The notes under the pieces are model-generated. The model was not told the origin of the DNA, ran no database searches, and worked only from the letters and a program-made list of their open reading frames with translations. Shown in pieces: positions 34,042-41,916 of a stretch of 64,000 nt of DNA. The stretch is from Streptomyces sp. NBC_01775 (GTDB lineage: Bacteria; Actinomycetota; Actinomycetes; Streptomycetales; Streptomycetaceae): the NCBI RefSeq assembly GCF_035917675.1, contig NZ_CP109104.1, positions 5,642,001 through 5,706,000 of the forward strand. The letters are read 5' to 3'. A program made the position numbers and the translations under genes. Position 1 is the first letter of the stretch. Each line of letters opens with the position of its first letter.

Positions 34042-35385
34042 ATGGCCTCGCCCAAGATCACCGTGATTGGCCTCGGCTACCTCGGCGCCACCCATGCCGC
34101 CGCCATGGCCGAGCTGGGCTTCGAGGTGCTGGGCCTCGATGTGGTGCCGGAGAAGATCCGCAAGCTGGAACAGGGCACCGCACCGATGTTCGAGCCCGGC
34201 CTCGAAGAACTGCTGCGCAAGCACGTCGTCGGGGTCGAGGGCTCCAGCGGCAGGCTGCGCTTCACCGACTCCTGGCAGGAGATCGGCGAGTTCGGCGATG
34301 TCCACTTCGTCTGCGTCAACACCCCGCAGAAGCACGGCGAGTACGCCTGCGACATGTCCTACGTCGACAGCGCGATGGACTCCCTCGCCCCGCATCTGAC
34401 GCACCCCGCCCTCGTCGTCGGCAAGTCCACCGTCCCGGTCGGCAGCGCCGAGCGGCTCGCAGCCCGGATCGCGGCGGCGGCCCCGGCGGGCGAGGACGCG
34501 GAGCTGGCCTGGAACCCCGAGTTCCTGCGCGAGGGCTTCGCGGTGAAGGACACCCTCCACCCCGACCGCATCGTGGTCGGCGTCCGCGGCCCGCGCGCGG
34601 AAGAACTGCTGCGCCAGGTCTACGCAACCCCCATCGCCGAGGGCTCGCCCTTCCTGGTGGCCGACTACCCGACCTCCGAACTGGTCAAGACCTCCGCCAA
34701 CTCCTTCCTGGCCACGAAGATCTCCTTCATCAACGCCATGGCCGAGGTCTGCGAGGCCGCGGGCGGCGACGTGGTCAAGCTGGCCGAGGCCATCGGGCAC
34801 GACGACCGGATCGGCCGCAAGTTCCTGCGCGCCGGCATCGGCTTCGGCGGGGGCTGTCTGCCCAAGGACATCCGCGCCTTCATGGCCCGCGCGGGCGAGC
34901 TGGGCGCCTCCGAGGCGCTGTCCTTCCTGCGCGAGGTCGACTCCATCAACATGCGACGCAGGGCCCAGATGGTCGAGCTGACCCGCGAGGCGGTGGGCGG
35001 GGCGCTGCTGGGCAAGCGCATCGCCGTCCTGGGCGCCACCTTCAAGCCCGACTCGGACGACGTACGCGACTCCCCGGCCCTCAACGTCGCGGGCCAGCTC
35101 CATCTCCAGGGCGCGCAGGTCACGGTCTACGACCCGAAGGGCATGGACAACGCGCGCGCCATCTTCCCCACCCTGGGCTACGCGGACACGGCGGGAGCGG
35201 CCGTACGCGGCGCGGACGTGGTGCTGCACCTGACGGAGTGGAACGAGTTCAAGGAGCTGGACCCGGCGGTTCTGGCCGAGGCGGTGGCCACCCCCCACAT
35301 CCTCGACGGCCGCAACACCCTGGACCCCGCCACCTGGCGCAAGGCCGGCTGGACCTTCCGCGCCCTGGGCCGCCCGACAGCCTGA
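34042..35385 (+). CDS. Nucleotide-sugar dehydrogenase (UDP-glucose 6-dehydrogenase family)
   Basis: 447 residues. KITVIGLGYLGATHAAAMAEL binds NAD. VNTPQKHGEYACDMSYVDSA, VGKSTVPVGSAERLA and WNPEFLREGFAVKDTLHPDR are family motifs, and GIGFGGGCLPKDIRAFM carries the catalytic cysteine. The C-terminal domain has ATFKPDSDDVRDSPALNV. Oxidises a UDP-hexose (glucose or an N-acetylhexosamine) to the uronic acid, used for teichuronic-type wall polymers or exopolysaccharide. ATG 34042 has AAGGAG upstream. Its position just ahead of the LCP cluster fits wall-glycan supply. Confidence 0.93.
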   Translation: MASPKITVIGLGYLGATHAAAMAELGFEVLGLDVVPEKIRKLEQGTAPMFEPGLEELLRKHVVGVEGSSGRLRFTDSWQEIGEFGDVHFVCVNTPQKHGEYACDMSYVDSAMDSLAPHLTHPALVVGKSTVPVGSAERLAARIAAAAPAGEDAELAWNPEFLREGFAVKDTLHPDRIVVGVRGPRAEELLRQVYATPIAEGSPFLVADYPTSELVKTSANSFLATKISFINAMAEVCEAAGGDVVKLAEAIGHDDRIGRKFLRAGIGFGGGCLPKDIRAFMARAGELGASEALSFLREVDSINMRRRAQMVELTREAVGGALLGKRIAVLGATFKPDSDDVRDSPALNVAGQLHLQGAQVTVYDPKGMDNARAIFPTLGYADTAGAAVRGADVVLHLTEWNEFKELDPAVLAEAVATPHILDGRNTLDPATWRKAGWTFRALGRPTA

Positions 35386-35651
35386 AACCACCCCCTTCCC
35401 ACCCCGCCGCCGGCAACCGTCCAGGGGGTGCCGCCCTCATCTTTTTCCGCCGCGAGGGCGAGCACTCCCGACGAGCGGCCCGGCGGTGCCGGAACAAGCG
35501 GCCCCGCTCGCAGGGGGCGACGCGCGCTCCCCCTCCGGCGGAGGCCAAACGGGCCGGGGGCCGGAGCGCCGGACGGCACACAAGGCTCCCCGCGGCCGGC
35601 GGGGCTCACAGGACACCCGCGAAGAAGGACCTGTGGGGGCACCCGTACGTG

Positions 35652-35678
35652 CCTATCGGGCGCGCCGCGCCCGATAGG
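35652..35678. terminator. 13-bp perfect palindromic hairpin overlapping the CGNR stop codon
   Basis: CCTATCGGGCGCG (35652-35664) and CGCGCCCGATAGG (35666-35678) flank a single central C. The TAG stop of the minus-strand gene (35655-35653) lies inside the outer arm, so the last codons (YRARRAR) are part of the hairpin. Confidence 0.6.
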
Positions 35679-36207
35679 TGCGCATTTTGGCGCGACTCCC
35701 GCACACCGCCATGTCGCACCACCGCCGCCGCCCCGCGGGGCTGCGGTCGTAGAACGCCCACACGCAATCCCGTGCCTCGCACGCCTTGAGCCGCTGCCAG
35801 TTCCCCTCGCCCGCCGCGGTGGCGATCCCCGCCGCGAGATGAGCCGTCAGCGCCGTGAGCCCGCTCGGTCCGGGCGCCGGCCGTAGCGCCGTCTCACCGT
35901 CGGCGGCGATGGCCAAGGTGAGCGGGGCGGCGGAGAGCCGCAGCTCCAGGGTCCGCGCCGCTTCCGGCGGCATCGGGACACCCGCGTGCGCCAGACAGGC
36001 GGCACGCAGCGCCTCCCGTAGTTCACGCAGCCCCGGAAGGTCGCGTTCCCGCAGGCCCAACGCGGGCAGCCGGTGCTCGCGGAGGAACGCGGCGAGCCCC
36101 TCGGCGTCGGCGAGGCCGTCGGCGCCGGTCTCGACGTCGAGGGTGTTCACCAGCTCCTGCACCAAGAGGAGGGAATCCGGCGTCGCTCTGTCTCCCACCC
36201 TTGTCAC
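35653..36207 (-). CDS. ABATE/CGNR zinc-finger regulator
   Basis: 184 residues. The N-terminal ABATE-like domain (LLLVQELVNTLDVETGADGL, LRERDLPGLRELREALRAA) is followed by a C-terminal CGNR-type zinc finger: LKACEARDCVWAFYDRSPAG, RRRWCDMAVCGSRAKMRTYR, with four cysteines. The signature reads CGSR instead of CGNR. Such proteins are stress- or metabolite-responsive transcription factors by prediction. Start ATG 36207, no clear ribosome site. The 267 bp upstream of the palindrome, back to the dehydrogenase stop, hold no other gene. Confidence 0.88.
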   Translation of the reverse strand: MTRVGDRATPDSLLLVQELVNTLDVETGADGLADAEGLAAFLREHRLPALGLRERDLPGLRELREALRAACLAHAGVPMPPEAARTLELRLSAAPLTLAIAADGETALRPAPGPSGLTALTAHLAAGIATAAGEGNWQRLKACEARDCVWAFYDRSPAGRRRWCDMAVCGSRAKMRTYRARRAR

Positions 36208-36350
36208 GTTACCGCCGCCCGGCCATCATGAGGTAACGGGCTCGTTACCGGATAACGGCGTACTGCGGTAACGCCCGACGCAAGACGCCGACGCGAGACG
36301 CACGCCGCAGAGACAAGGCAGACGCGCGAGACCGACGAGAGGAAAGCACG

Positions 36351-36737
36351 ATGGCCATCGCCAAGATGGGTGTTGTCGTCCTGGACTGTCCCGACCCCAA
36401 GAGCCTCGCGGAGTTCTACGCCGCGGTGCTGGGCTGGAAGGTCGAGGAGTCCGAGGACGAGCAGGACTGGGTGGAGGTGCTGAGCCCGGACTCGGGCAGG
36501 CAGCTCGCCTTCCAGGAGTCGCCGGGCTACATCCCGCCGCAGTGGCCGAGCCTGGAGCACGGGCAGCAGTTCCACCTCGACTTCGACGTCCCCAAGGCCG
36601 GGATCGAGGAGGCCGAGCGCGAGGTGCTCGCGCTGGGCGCCCGCCTCGTGCAGGGCGACGGCGACGGCGCGCGCGGCTTCCGCGTCTACCTCGACCCCGT
36701 GGGGCACCCCTTCTGCCTGTGCATGACCGACCGCTGA
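36351..36737 (+). CDS. VOC-superfamily (glyoxalase/bleomycin-resistance fold) protein
   Basis: 128 residues: MAIAKMGVVVLDCPDPKSLA begins the first beta-alpha-beta-beta-beta unit, FYAAVLGWKVEESEDEQDW follows, and the second unit ends VYLDPVGHPFCLCMTD. Members are metal-dependent lyases, dioxygenases or drug-binding proteins; HLDFDV and the terminal HPFCL supply plausible metal ligands. ATG 36351 has GAGAGGAAAG upstream. Divergent from the CGNR regulator, 143 bp apart, so regulation by it is possible. Confidence 0.88.
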   Translation: MAIAKMGVVVLDCPDPKSLAEFYAAVLGWKVEESEDEQDWVEVLSPDSGRQLAFQESPGYIPPQWPSLEHGQQFHLDFDVPKAGIEEAEREVLALGARLVQGDGDGARGFRVYLDPVGHPFCLCMTDR

Positions 36738-36772
36738 GGCGCCTCCGGACACGGACGGCGCGGCAGACACAC

Positions 36773-36802
36773 GTGTGGCCGGGCCCCGAGGCCCGGCCAC
36801 AC
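36773..36802. terminator. Bidirectional terminator, VOC gene / LCP gene 1
   Basis: GTGTGGCCGGGCC (36773-36785) and GGCCCGGCCACAC (36790-36802): 13-bp perfect stem, 4-nt loop, between convergent genes. Confidence 0.85.
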
Positions 36803-36835
36803 GGTGCGCGAAAGAGGTGAAAGACGCGGAGGGGG

Positions 36836-38080
36836 TCAGCGGTCGGAGGAGACGGTGACCTTCTCGTCGTTGTTGAGCTGTTCGACGAGCTGCTTGACCT
36901 TCGTCTTGTCCCACGCGAGGTTGCCCCCGGGCGCCGGGCCCGAGATCGGCATGTTCATCGACTTGCCGTCCCCGCCGGAGACGCCCTTCATCGCCCAGAA
37001 CATCGAGGCGACGTTCCACAGGCTCATGTCCTTGTCGACCTTGAGCGTGTCCAGGCCCGCGCCCATCGTCGGGTAGAGCTTGAACGGGTTGAGGACGGTG
37101 CTGGGGGTCGCCGTCTGGTTCGCGAGCGCCGAGAGGAACTTCTGCTGGTTCTTGGTGCGGTCCAGGTCGCTGCCGGGCAGCGCATAGCGGGTACGCACGA
37201 ACGCCAGCGCGTCCTTGCCGTCCAGCGTCTGCTTGCCCTTCTTGAAGTCGGCGCCCGACTTGTTGTCGTGGATGTCGCGCGGGATGTCCATCTCCACGCC
37301 GCCGACCGAGTCCACGATCTTCGCGAAGCCGCCGAAGCCGATCTCCGCGTAGTGGTCGATCTTCAACCCGGTGTTGTGCTCGACCGTACGGACGAGCAGT
37401 TCGGGGCCGTCCGTCGCGTAGGTCGCGTTGATCTTGGTGTGCTTGCCCTGGGCGGGGAAGTGCTTGCCCGACTCGGATCCGGTGAAGGACGGGACCACGA
37501 CATCGGAGTCGCGCGGCAGCGAGATCATCGTGTTGCCGTTGTCGCCGACGTGCAAGATCATGATCGAGTCGGTGCGGCCCTCGTCGGTGGGGCCTCCGGT
37601 GTGCAGGTCGTTCTTCTCCTGCTTGGACATGCCCTCGCGGCTGTCCGAGCCGACGATCAGATAGTTGGTGCCATCGCCCGCCTCGGGGCGGTCCTCGACG
37701 ATGCTGAGGTCCACCTCGCGGCGCAGCTTGGAGTCGGCCCAGAAGTAGGTGGCCACCGACCAGACCAGCGTCACCACGACCAGCGTGATGGCGGTCCACT
37801 TGATCCGTTTGCGCCAGTCGGGCCGCGGGCGGCTGTCGTAGGACCCGTAGCCGTCGTCGTCCCGGCCGTCCCCGCGACCGCCTCGGCCGCCGCCGTAGAC
37901 CTGGCCCTCGCTGTAGCCCTGGTCGTAGCCCGGTCCTTGGTCGTACTGGCCCCGGGACTGGGGCGGGACACTGGGGTTCGATGTGTGGGGCATGACACGT
38001 GTGGGGTCGGGATGCGCGTCGCTGCCACGACCCTCCCGGCCCCCGGGGCGGTCAGTCCAACCGTCGGGCCACTGATTCAT
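36836..38080 (-). CDS. LytR-CpsA-Psr (LCP) family protein 1, with Tyr/Gly-RGG cytoplasmic tail
   Basis: 414 residues from ATG 38080; internal ATG 37993 is an alternative. Residues 43-92 are rich in Tyr, Gly, Gln, Asp and Arg (QYDQGPGYDQGYSEGQ, GGGRGGRGDGR, GYGSYDSRPRP). TM near 94-114 (KWTAITLVVVTLVWSVATYF). The extracellular LCP domain shows YLIVGSDSRE, DEGRTDSIMILHV, SLPRDSDVVVP, HTKINATYATDG and FVRTRYALPGSDLDRTKNQQ, the conserved Arg/Asp set that binds a polyprenyl pyrophosphate. It transfers a lipid-linked glycopolymer to peptidoglycan by family inference. No cysteines and no LytR_C domain, unlike the other LCP proteins nearby. Confidence 0.92.
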   Translation of the reverse strand: MNQWPDGWTDRPGGREGRGSDAHPDPTRVMPHTSNPSVPPQSRGQYDQGPGYDQGYSEGQVYGGGRGGRGDGRDDDGYGSYDSRPRPDWRKRIKWTAITLVVVTLVWSVATYFWADSKLRREVDLSIVEDRPEAGDGTNYLIVGSDSREGMSKQEKNDLHTGGPTDEGRTDSIMILHVGDNGNTMISLPRDSDVVVPSFTGSESGKHFPAQGKHTKINATYATDGPELLVRTVEHNTGLKIDHYAEIGFGGFAKIVDSVGGVEMDIPRDIHDNKSGADFKKGKQTLDGKDALAFVRTRYALPGSDLDRTKNQQKFLSALANQTATPSTVLNPFKLYPTMGAGLDTLKVDKDMSLWNVASMFWAMKGVSGGDGKSMNMPISGPAPGGNLAWDKTKVKQLVEQLNNDEKVTVSSDR

Positions 38081-38435
38081 GCAGGGAAGTGTGCCTGGCC
38101 CAGGGGGCGCGAACACAGGGCGGGTACCACTTCGGGGAGATGCTGTAGCAGTTCTGATGCAAATACTCAGGTCGGAGCCCTGGCATCTGCGGTCATATGG
38201 TGGCGGACATGACCCACCAGGCACTCACGGCGGAATGCAAGGTTCCGGACACTTGGCGTCCGCATCCTGAGACGAGGTGATCTCCCTTGGGTCCCTCGGG
38301 GCGGGCGCCCCGACGCACGGTTGCTCCTCCTGTGGAAGGAACGCGCTGACCAGCGGAAACGCCGGGTGGAGCGCTGTCGGGCGGCCCCGGCGTCGGCGGA
38401 GCACGGTGCCGGGGCTGTCCGCTTATGGTGGTGTC
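38081..38435. other. 355-bp divergent intergenic region, LCP 1 / thioesterase
   Basis: A 100-bp AT-richer patch (about 38140-38215) probably holds the LCP 1 promoter, but no clear -35/-10 pair was found. The only assigned signal is the TATGGT box at 38424-38429. Confidence 0.4.
38424..38429 (+). promoter_or_regulatory. -10 box of a probable leaderless promoter for the thioesterase
   Basis: TATGGT, 6 nt, then ATG 38436; no Shine-Dalgarno sequence. Confidence 0.4.
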
Positions 38436-38975
38436 ATGACTGATCAGGGCCCCATACCGGCAGGGGACGACCTTCCCGGAAAGCCGACCTCCGCGTCACG
38501 CACCACGCTGTCGCACATCATGACGGCGGGTGACACCAACCTGTACGGAACGGTGCACGGGGGCGTGATCATGAAGCTGGCCGACGACGCGGCCGGAGCG
38601 GTCGCGAGCCGGCACTCTGGCGGGCCCGCCGTGACGGCGTCCATGGACGAAATGGCGTTCCTCTCCCCGGTCCGCGTAGGCGATCTCGTTCATGTGCACG
38701 CACAGTGCAATTGGACGGGACGGACATCCTTGGAGGTCGGCGTACGCGTCATGGCCGAGCGCTGGAACGAGTCGACGCCCGCGCAGCAGGTCGGGTCGGC
38801 GTACCTGGTGTTCGCGGCGGTCGACGAGGACGGGAAGCCGCGCACCGTGCCGCCGGTGATCCCGGAGACGGACCGCGACGAGCGGCGCTTCCAGGAGGCC
38901 CAGATCCGACGCACCCACCGGCTCGCCCGCCGCCGCGCCATCAAGGACCTCCGCGCCGCACGCGCCGCCTCCTGA
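38436..38975 (+). CDS. Hotdog-fold acyl-CoA thioesterase (YciA/BACH-type)
   Basis: 179 residues. TLSHIMTAGDTNLYGTVHGG is the catalytic loop and helix of YciA-type hotdog thioesterases; VIMKLADDAAGAVASRHS and VTASMDEMAFLSPVRVGD follow. Hydrolyses acyl-CoAs. ATG 38436 is preferred over the open frame back to 38277 because family N-termini begin near the conserved TTLSHIM block and a leaderless -10 box sits at 38424. The last ~40 residues are an Arg-rich tail. Convergent with LCP 2. Confidence 0.9.
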   Translation: MTDQGPIPAGDDLPGKPTSASRTTLSHIMTAGDTNLYGTVHGGVIMKLADDAAGAVASRHSGGPAVTASMDEMAFLSPVRVGDLVHVHAQCNWTGRTSLEVGVRVMAERWNESTPAQQVGSAYLVFAAVDEDGKPRTVPPVIPETDRDERRFQEAQIRRTHRLARRRAIKDLRAARAAS

Positions 38976-38980
38976 CGGCC

Positions 38981-39001
38981 GGACCGGGCCCGGCCCGGTC
39001 C
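38981..39001. terminator. Hairpin between thioesterase and LCP gene 2
   Basis: GGACCGGGCC (38981-38990) and GGCCCGGTCC (38992-39001) form a tight palindrome in the 43-bp gap between convergent genes. Confidence 0.6.
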
Positions 39002-39018
39002 GCCCCCAAGGCCGGTCC

Positions 39019-40539
39019 TCATCCGCAGCCGACCCTGTCCCCCCGCACCGGGGCGCCCCCCGGAGCGCTGGCCAGCGCGGGGGCGCGTACGCGCCGTACG
39101 CGCTGGTCCGGGGCGCCCACCGTGACCTTCATCCGGGGGCCCTGGCCCTTGGCCGCCACCATCTCGACGCCGGGCAGCGCCGCCGCCAGCGAGCGCGCCG
39201 AGCGGTCCCAGCGCGGGTCGTAGGTGAGGGTCGTCCGCGAGTCCTGGGCCCGCGGCGCGTTCGCGGGGGTCCGGGTCGTGGCGAAGCCGCTGGCCCGCAG
39301 CTCCCGGTCGACGCGTGCGCCCAGGCCCGTCTTGCCCGTGGCGTTGCGCACCTCGACGCGGATGTTGCGCGGCGGGACCTCCACCTGTGCCGGTCCGCTG
39401 CGCCTGGCAGGCTGCTTGTCGACCGACAGCGGGCGGTCCGAGCGGAGCGCGGTGAACAGCTCTTCCGCCTTCTTCTGGTCCCACCGCACCGTTGAACCCA
39501 GCTTCGGCGCCCGGAAGTCGGTCTCGGACAGCGGCACCGAGGCGAACTCGGAGGAGGACGGGCGAAAGCCGCGCATGGCCTGTCCGAGCGCCATCATCTG
39601 GCCGCTGCCGAAGCCGTGGTCCGCGCGCACGGACCGCAGCAGGGTGCGGGCGACCTGGTTGAAGCGGACGGGGTTCATCAGTACCCCGTTGTCCGTGGCC
39701 CGCGAGATCACCGAGGCGAGGAAGCGCTGCTGGCGCTTCATCCGGCCGAGGTCGGAGCCCCCGTCCAGGTGCCGGGCCCGGACGTACTGGAGCGCCTGGC
39801 CCCCGTCGAGGCGCGTGGTGCCCTTGGGGAGACTCAGTCCGGAGTAGCTGTCCTTGAGCGGTTTCTCCGTGCACACCGGCACTCCGCCCAGGACGTCCAC
39901 GGTGCTCATGAAGCTGGTGAAGTCGACCTCCAGGTAGTGGTCGACGTGCACGTTCGTCATTTTTTCGACCGTACGTACGGTCAGCGCCGGGCCGCCCGCC
40001 GTGTAGGCGGCGTTGAGTTTGGCCGGGCGGGCGGGCAGGACCTTGCCGGTGGCGCGGTCCTGGTGCGCCGGCAGCTCCGTGTACGAGTCGCGCGGCAGGC
40101 TCACCACGCTGGCGCGCTTCCGGTCGGCGGACAGGTGCACCAGCATCAGAGTGTCCGTGCACTCACAGGCCGCGCCGCCCAGTTTGTACTTCTTCTTCTG
40201 CTCCGTCGAGATCTTGTCGCGCCGGTCGGTGCCGACGACGAGGACGTTGGAGCCGTCGGTGTCCCGCGGCCGGTCCGTGAGTCCGTGGAAGGGGTCGACC
40301 CTGCGGACGTCCGAGTTCAGCTCCTTCACCATGGCGTGCCCCACCCCGCTCGCGGTCAGCAGCAGCAGGGAGGTCGCGATGGTGATCCGTCTGCCCCAGC
40401 GTGGACGGCCCTTCTCCCGGCCCCGCCCGCCGGGGCCGGCGCCCGGGTCGCCGCCCGGACCACCCCCGCCGCCGGTGCGGCTGCGGGGTGCCGCAGCCGC
40501 GGGGCCGGGGGGACCGGGGGACTGGCCACGCTCGGGCAA
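39019..40539 (-). CDS. LCP family protein 2, with LytR_C domain
   Basis: 506 residues from TTG 40539. A Pro/Gly/Arg-rich cytoplasmic tail (1-50) and TM (ITIATSLLLLTASGVG, ~52-70) precede the LCP domain: VLVVGTDRRD, CTDTLMLVHLSADR, SLPRDSYTELP, AKLNAAYTAGG, YVRARHLDGGSDLGRMKRQQ. A C-terminal LytR_C domain follows (IRVEVRNATGKTGLGARVD). Four extracellular cysteines: a CEC pair, one in GGVPVC, and one three residues from the C-terminus. Attaches lipid-linked wall polymers to peptidoglycan by family inference. Divergent from a GT2 gene that could make part of such a polymer. Confidence 0.92.
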   Translation of the reverse strand: MPERGQSPGPPGPAAAAPRSRTGGGGGPGGDPGAGPGGRGREKGRPRWGRRITIATSLLLLTASGVGHAMVKELNSDVRRVDPFHGLTDRPRDTDGSNVLVVGTDRRDKISTEQKKKYKLGGAACECTDTLMLVHLSADRKRASVVSLPRDSYTELPAHQDRATGKVLPARPAKLNAAYTAGGPALTVRTVEKMTNVHVDHYLEVDFTSFMSTVDVLGGVPVCTEKPLKDSYSGLSLPKGTTRLDGGQALQYVRARHLDGGSDLGRMKRQQRFLASVISRATDNGVLMNPVRFNQVARTLLRSVRADHGFGSGQMMALGQAMRGFRPSSSEFASVPLSETDFRAPKLGSTVRWDQKKAEELFTALRSDRPLSVDKQPARRSGPAQVEVPPRNIRVEVRNATGKTGLGARVDRELRASGFATTRTPANAPRAQDSRTTLTYDPRWDRSARSLAAALPGVEMVAAKGQGPRMKVTVGAPDQRVRRVRAPALASAPGGAPVRGDRVGCG

Positions 40540-40716
40540 AAGAGGTCCACCTTCCCGGACGGGGACCTACCGGACTGTGCGTGCGGTGACGTCCCGATTA
40601 CGTATGGTCTCCGAACGGTAAGCCGATACGATCTCCGGATCGCGCACACACGCCGTTCGGCCGCAGGTCGGTACTCGCGCGGCGTCGGGCCGTACGGAGC
40701 GTTCCCCCGATCGCGG

Positions 40717-40722
40717 TAACGT
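40717..40722 (+). promoter_or_regulatory. -10 box of a probable leaderless promoter for the GT2 gene
   Basis: TAACGT, 7 nt, then GTG 40730; no Shine-Dalgarno sequence. Confidence 0.4.
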
Positions 40723-40729
40723 GAGGCCC

Positions 40730-41794
40730 GTGACTCGCGTGACTCAAAGCCCGTCTGCGGGCTCCTCCCCCGACGCCGCCCCGGCCCCCGTATCCGTGAT
40801 CATGCCGGTCCTCAACGAGGAACGGCACCTGCGCAGCTCCGTGGAGCACATCCTGGAGCAGCGCTACGACGGGGAGCTGGAGGTCGTCATCGCGCTGGGT
40901 CCCTCCACGGACCGCACGGACGAGATCGCCGCCGAGCTGACCGCCGAGGACCCGCGCGTGCGCACCGTGCCGAACCCCACGGGGCGCACCCCGGCCGGGC
41001 TCAACGCCGCGATCAAGGCTTCCCGGCATCCGGTCGTCGTCCGGGTCGACGGCCACGGCATGCTCTCCGGTGACTACATCGCCACCGCCGTGCGGCTCCT
41101 CGAGGAGACCGGCGCCGCCAATGTCGGCGGTGTCATGCACGCCGAGGGGGAGAACGCCTGGGAGCACGCCGTCGCCGCCGCCATGACCTCGAAGATCGGC
41201 GTGGGCAACGCAGCCTTCCACACCGGCGGCGCGGCGAGCGAGGCCGAGACGGTCTACCTGGGCGTCTTCCGCCGCGAGGTGCTGGAGCAGCAGGACGGCT
41301 ACAACGAGGAGTTCATCCGCGCCCAGGACTGGGAGCTGAACTTCCGCATCCGCGAGGCCGGGGGTCTGGTCTGGTTCTCGCCCGACCTGCGGGTCTCCTA
41401 CCGCCCCCGGCCGAGCGTCCGGGCGCTGGCCAAGCAGTACCGGAACTACGGCCGTTGGCGCCATGTCGTGGCCCGCTACCACTCGGGCTCGATCAACATG
41501 CGCTACCTCGCCCCGCCGGTCGCCGTGTGCGCCATCGCCGCGGGCCTCGTGGTGGGCGCCGCCGTCACTCCGTGGGGCTTCGTGGTGCCCGGCGCCTATC
41601 TGGCGGCCATCACCGCCGGCTCGCTGCCCGCGGGAAAGGGGCTGCCGCTGAAGGCGCGGGCGCAGATCCCGGTGGCGCTGGCGACCATGCACATGTCGTG
41701 GGGCTGGGGTTTCCTGACGAGCCCGAAGAAGCTGGCCAGGAAGGTCATCGCGAGCCGCCGCGAGCCGGTGCGGGCCGCCCCGGCCACCCAGTAG
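40730..41794 (+). CDS. GT2 glycosyltransferase (ExoA/succinoglycan-type)
   Basis: 354 residues. The GT-A core reads VSVIMPVLNEERHLRSSVEH, ALGPSTDRTDEIAAEL and VVRVDGHGMLSGDYI (a DxH/DxD-like metal site). RAQDWELNFRIREAGG is the usual acceptor-side motif. Two C-terminal hydrophobic segments (APPVAVCAIAAGLVVGAAV, WGFVVPGAYLAAITAGS) anchor it in the membrane. GTG 40730 is chosen over GTG 40721 because of the leaderless -10 spacing. It probably adds a sugar to a lipid-linked wall or exopolysaccharide precursor later handled by the flanking LCP proteins (inference from position). Confidence 0.92.
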   Translation: MTRVTQSPSAGSSPDAAPAPVSVIMPVLNEERHLRSSVEHILEQRYDGELEVVIALGPSTDRTDEIAAELTAEDPRVRTVPNPTGRTPAGLNAAIKASRHPVVVRVDGHGMLSGDYIATAVRLLEETGAANVGGVMHAEGENAWEHAVAAAMTSKIGVGNAAFHTGGAASEAETVYLGVFRREVLEQQDGYNEEFIRAQDWELNFRIREAGGLVWFSPDLRVSYRPRPSVRALAKQYRNYGRWRHVVARYHSGSINMRYLAPPVAVCAIAAGLVVGAAVTPWGFVVPGAYLAAITAGSLPAGKGLPLKARAQIPVALATMHMSWGWGFLTSPKKLARKVIASRREPVRAAPATQ

Positions 41795-41841
41795 GTTCAG
41801 CTGCCTCTTCCAAGGCCGTGGCAAGGGGCACCGGTAAGGCA

Positions 41842-41885
41842 CATGCGTAAGGGGCGCCCTCTCAGGAGGGCGCCCCTTACGCATG
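41842..41885. terminator. Very strong bidirectional terminator, GT2 / LCP gene 3
   Basis: CATGCGTAAGGGGCGCCCTC (41842-41861) and its exact complement at 41866-41885 form a perfect 20-bp stem with loop TCAG between convergent genes. Confidence 0.9.
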
Positions 41886-41916
41886 CGCGGATTCCGTCAG
41901 ACCGGCTGCCGCCAGG

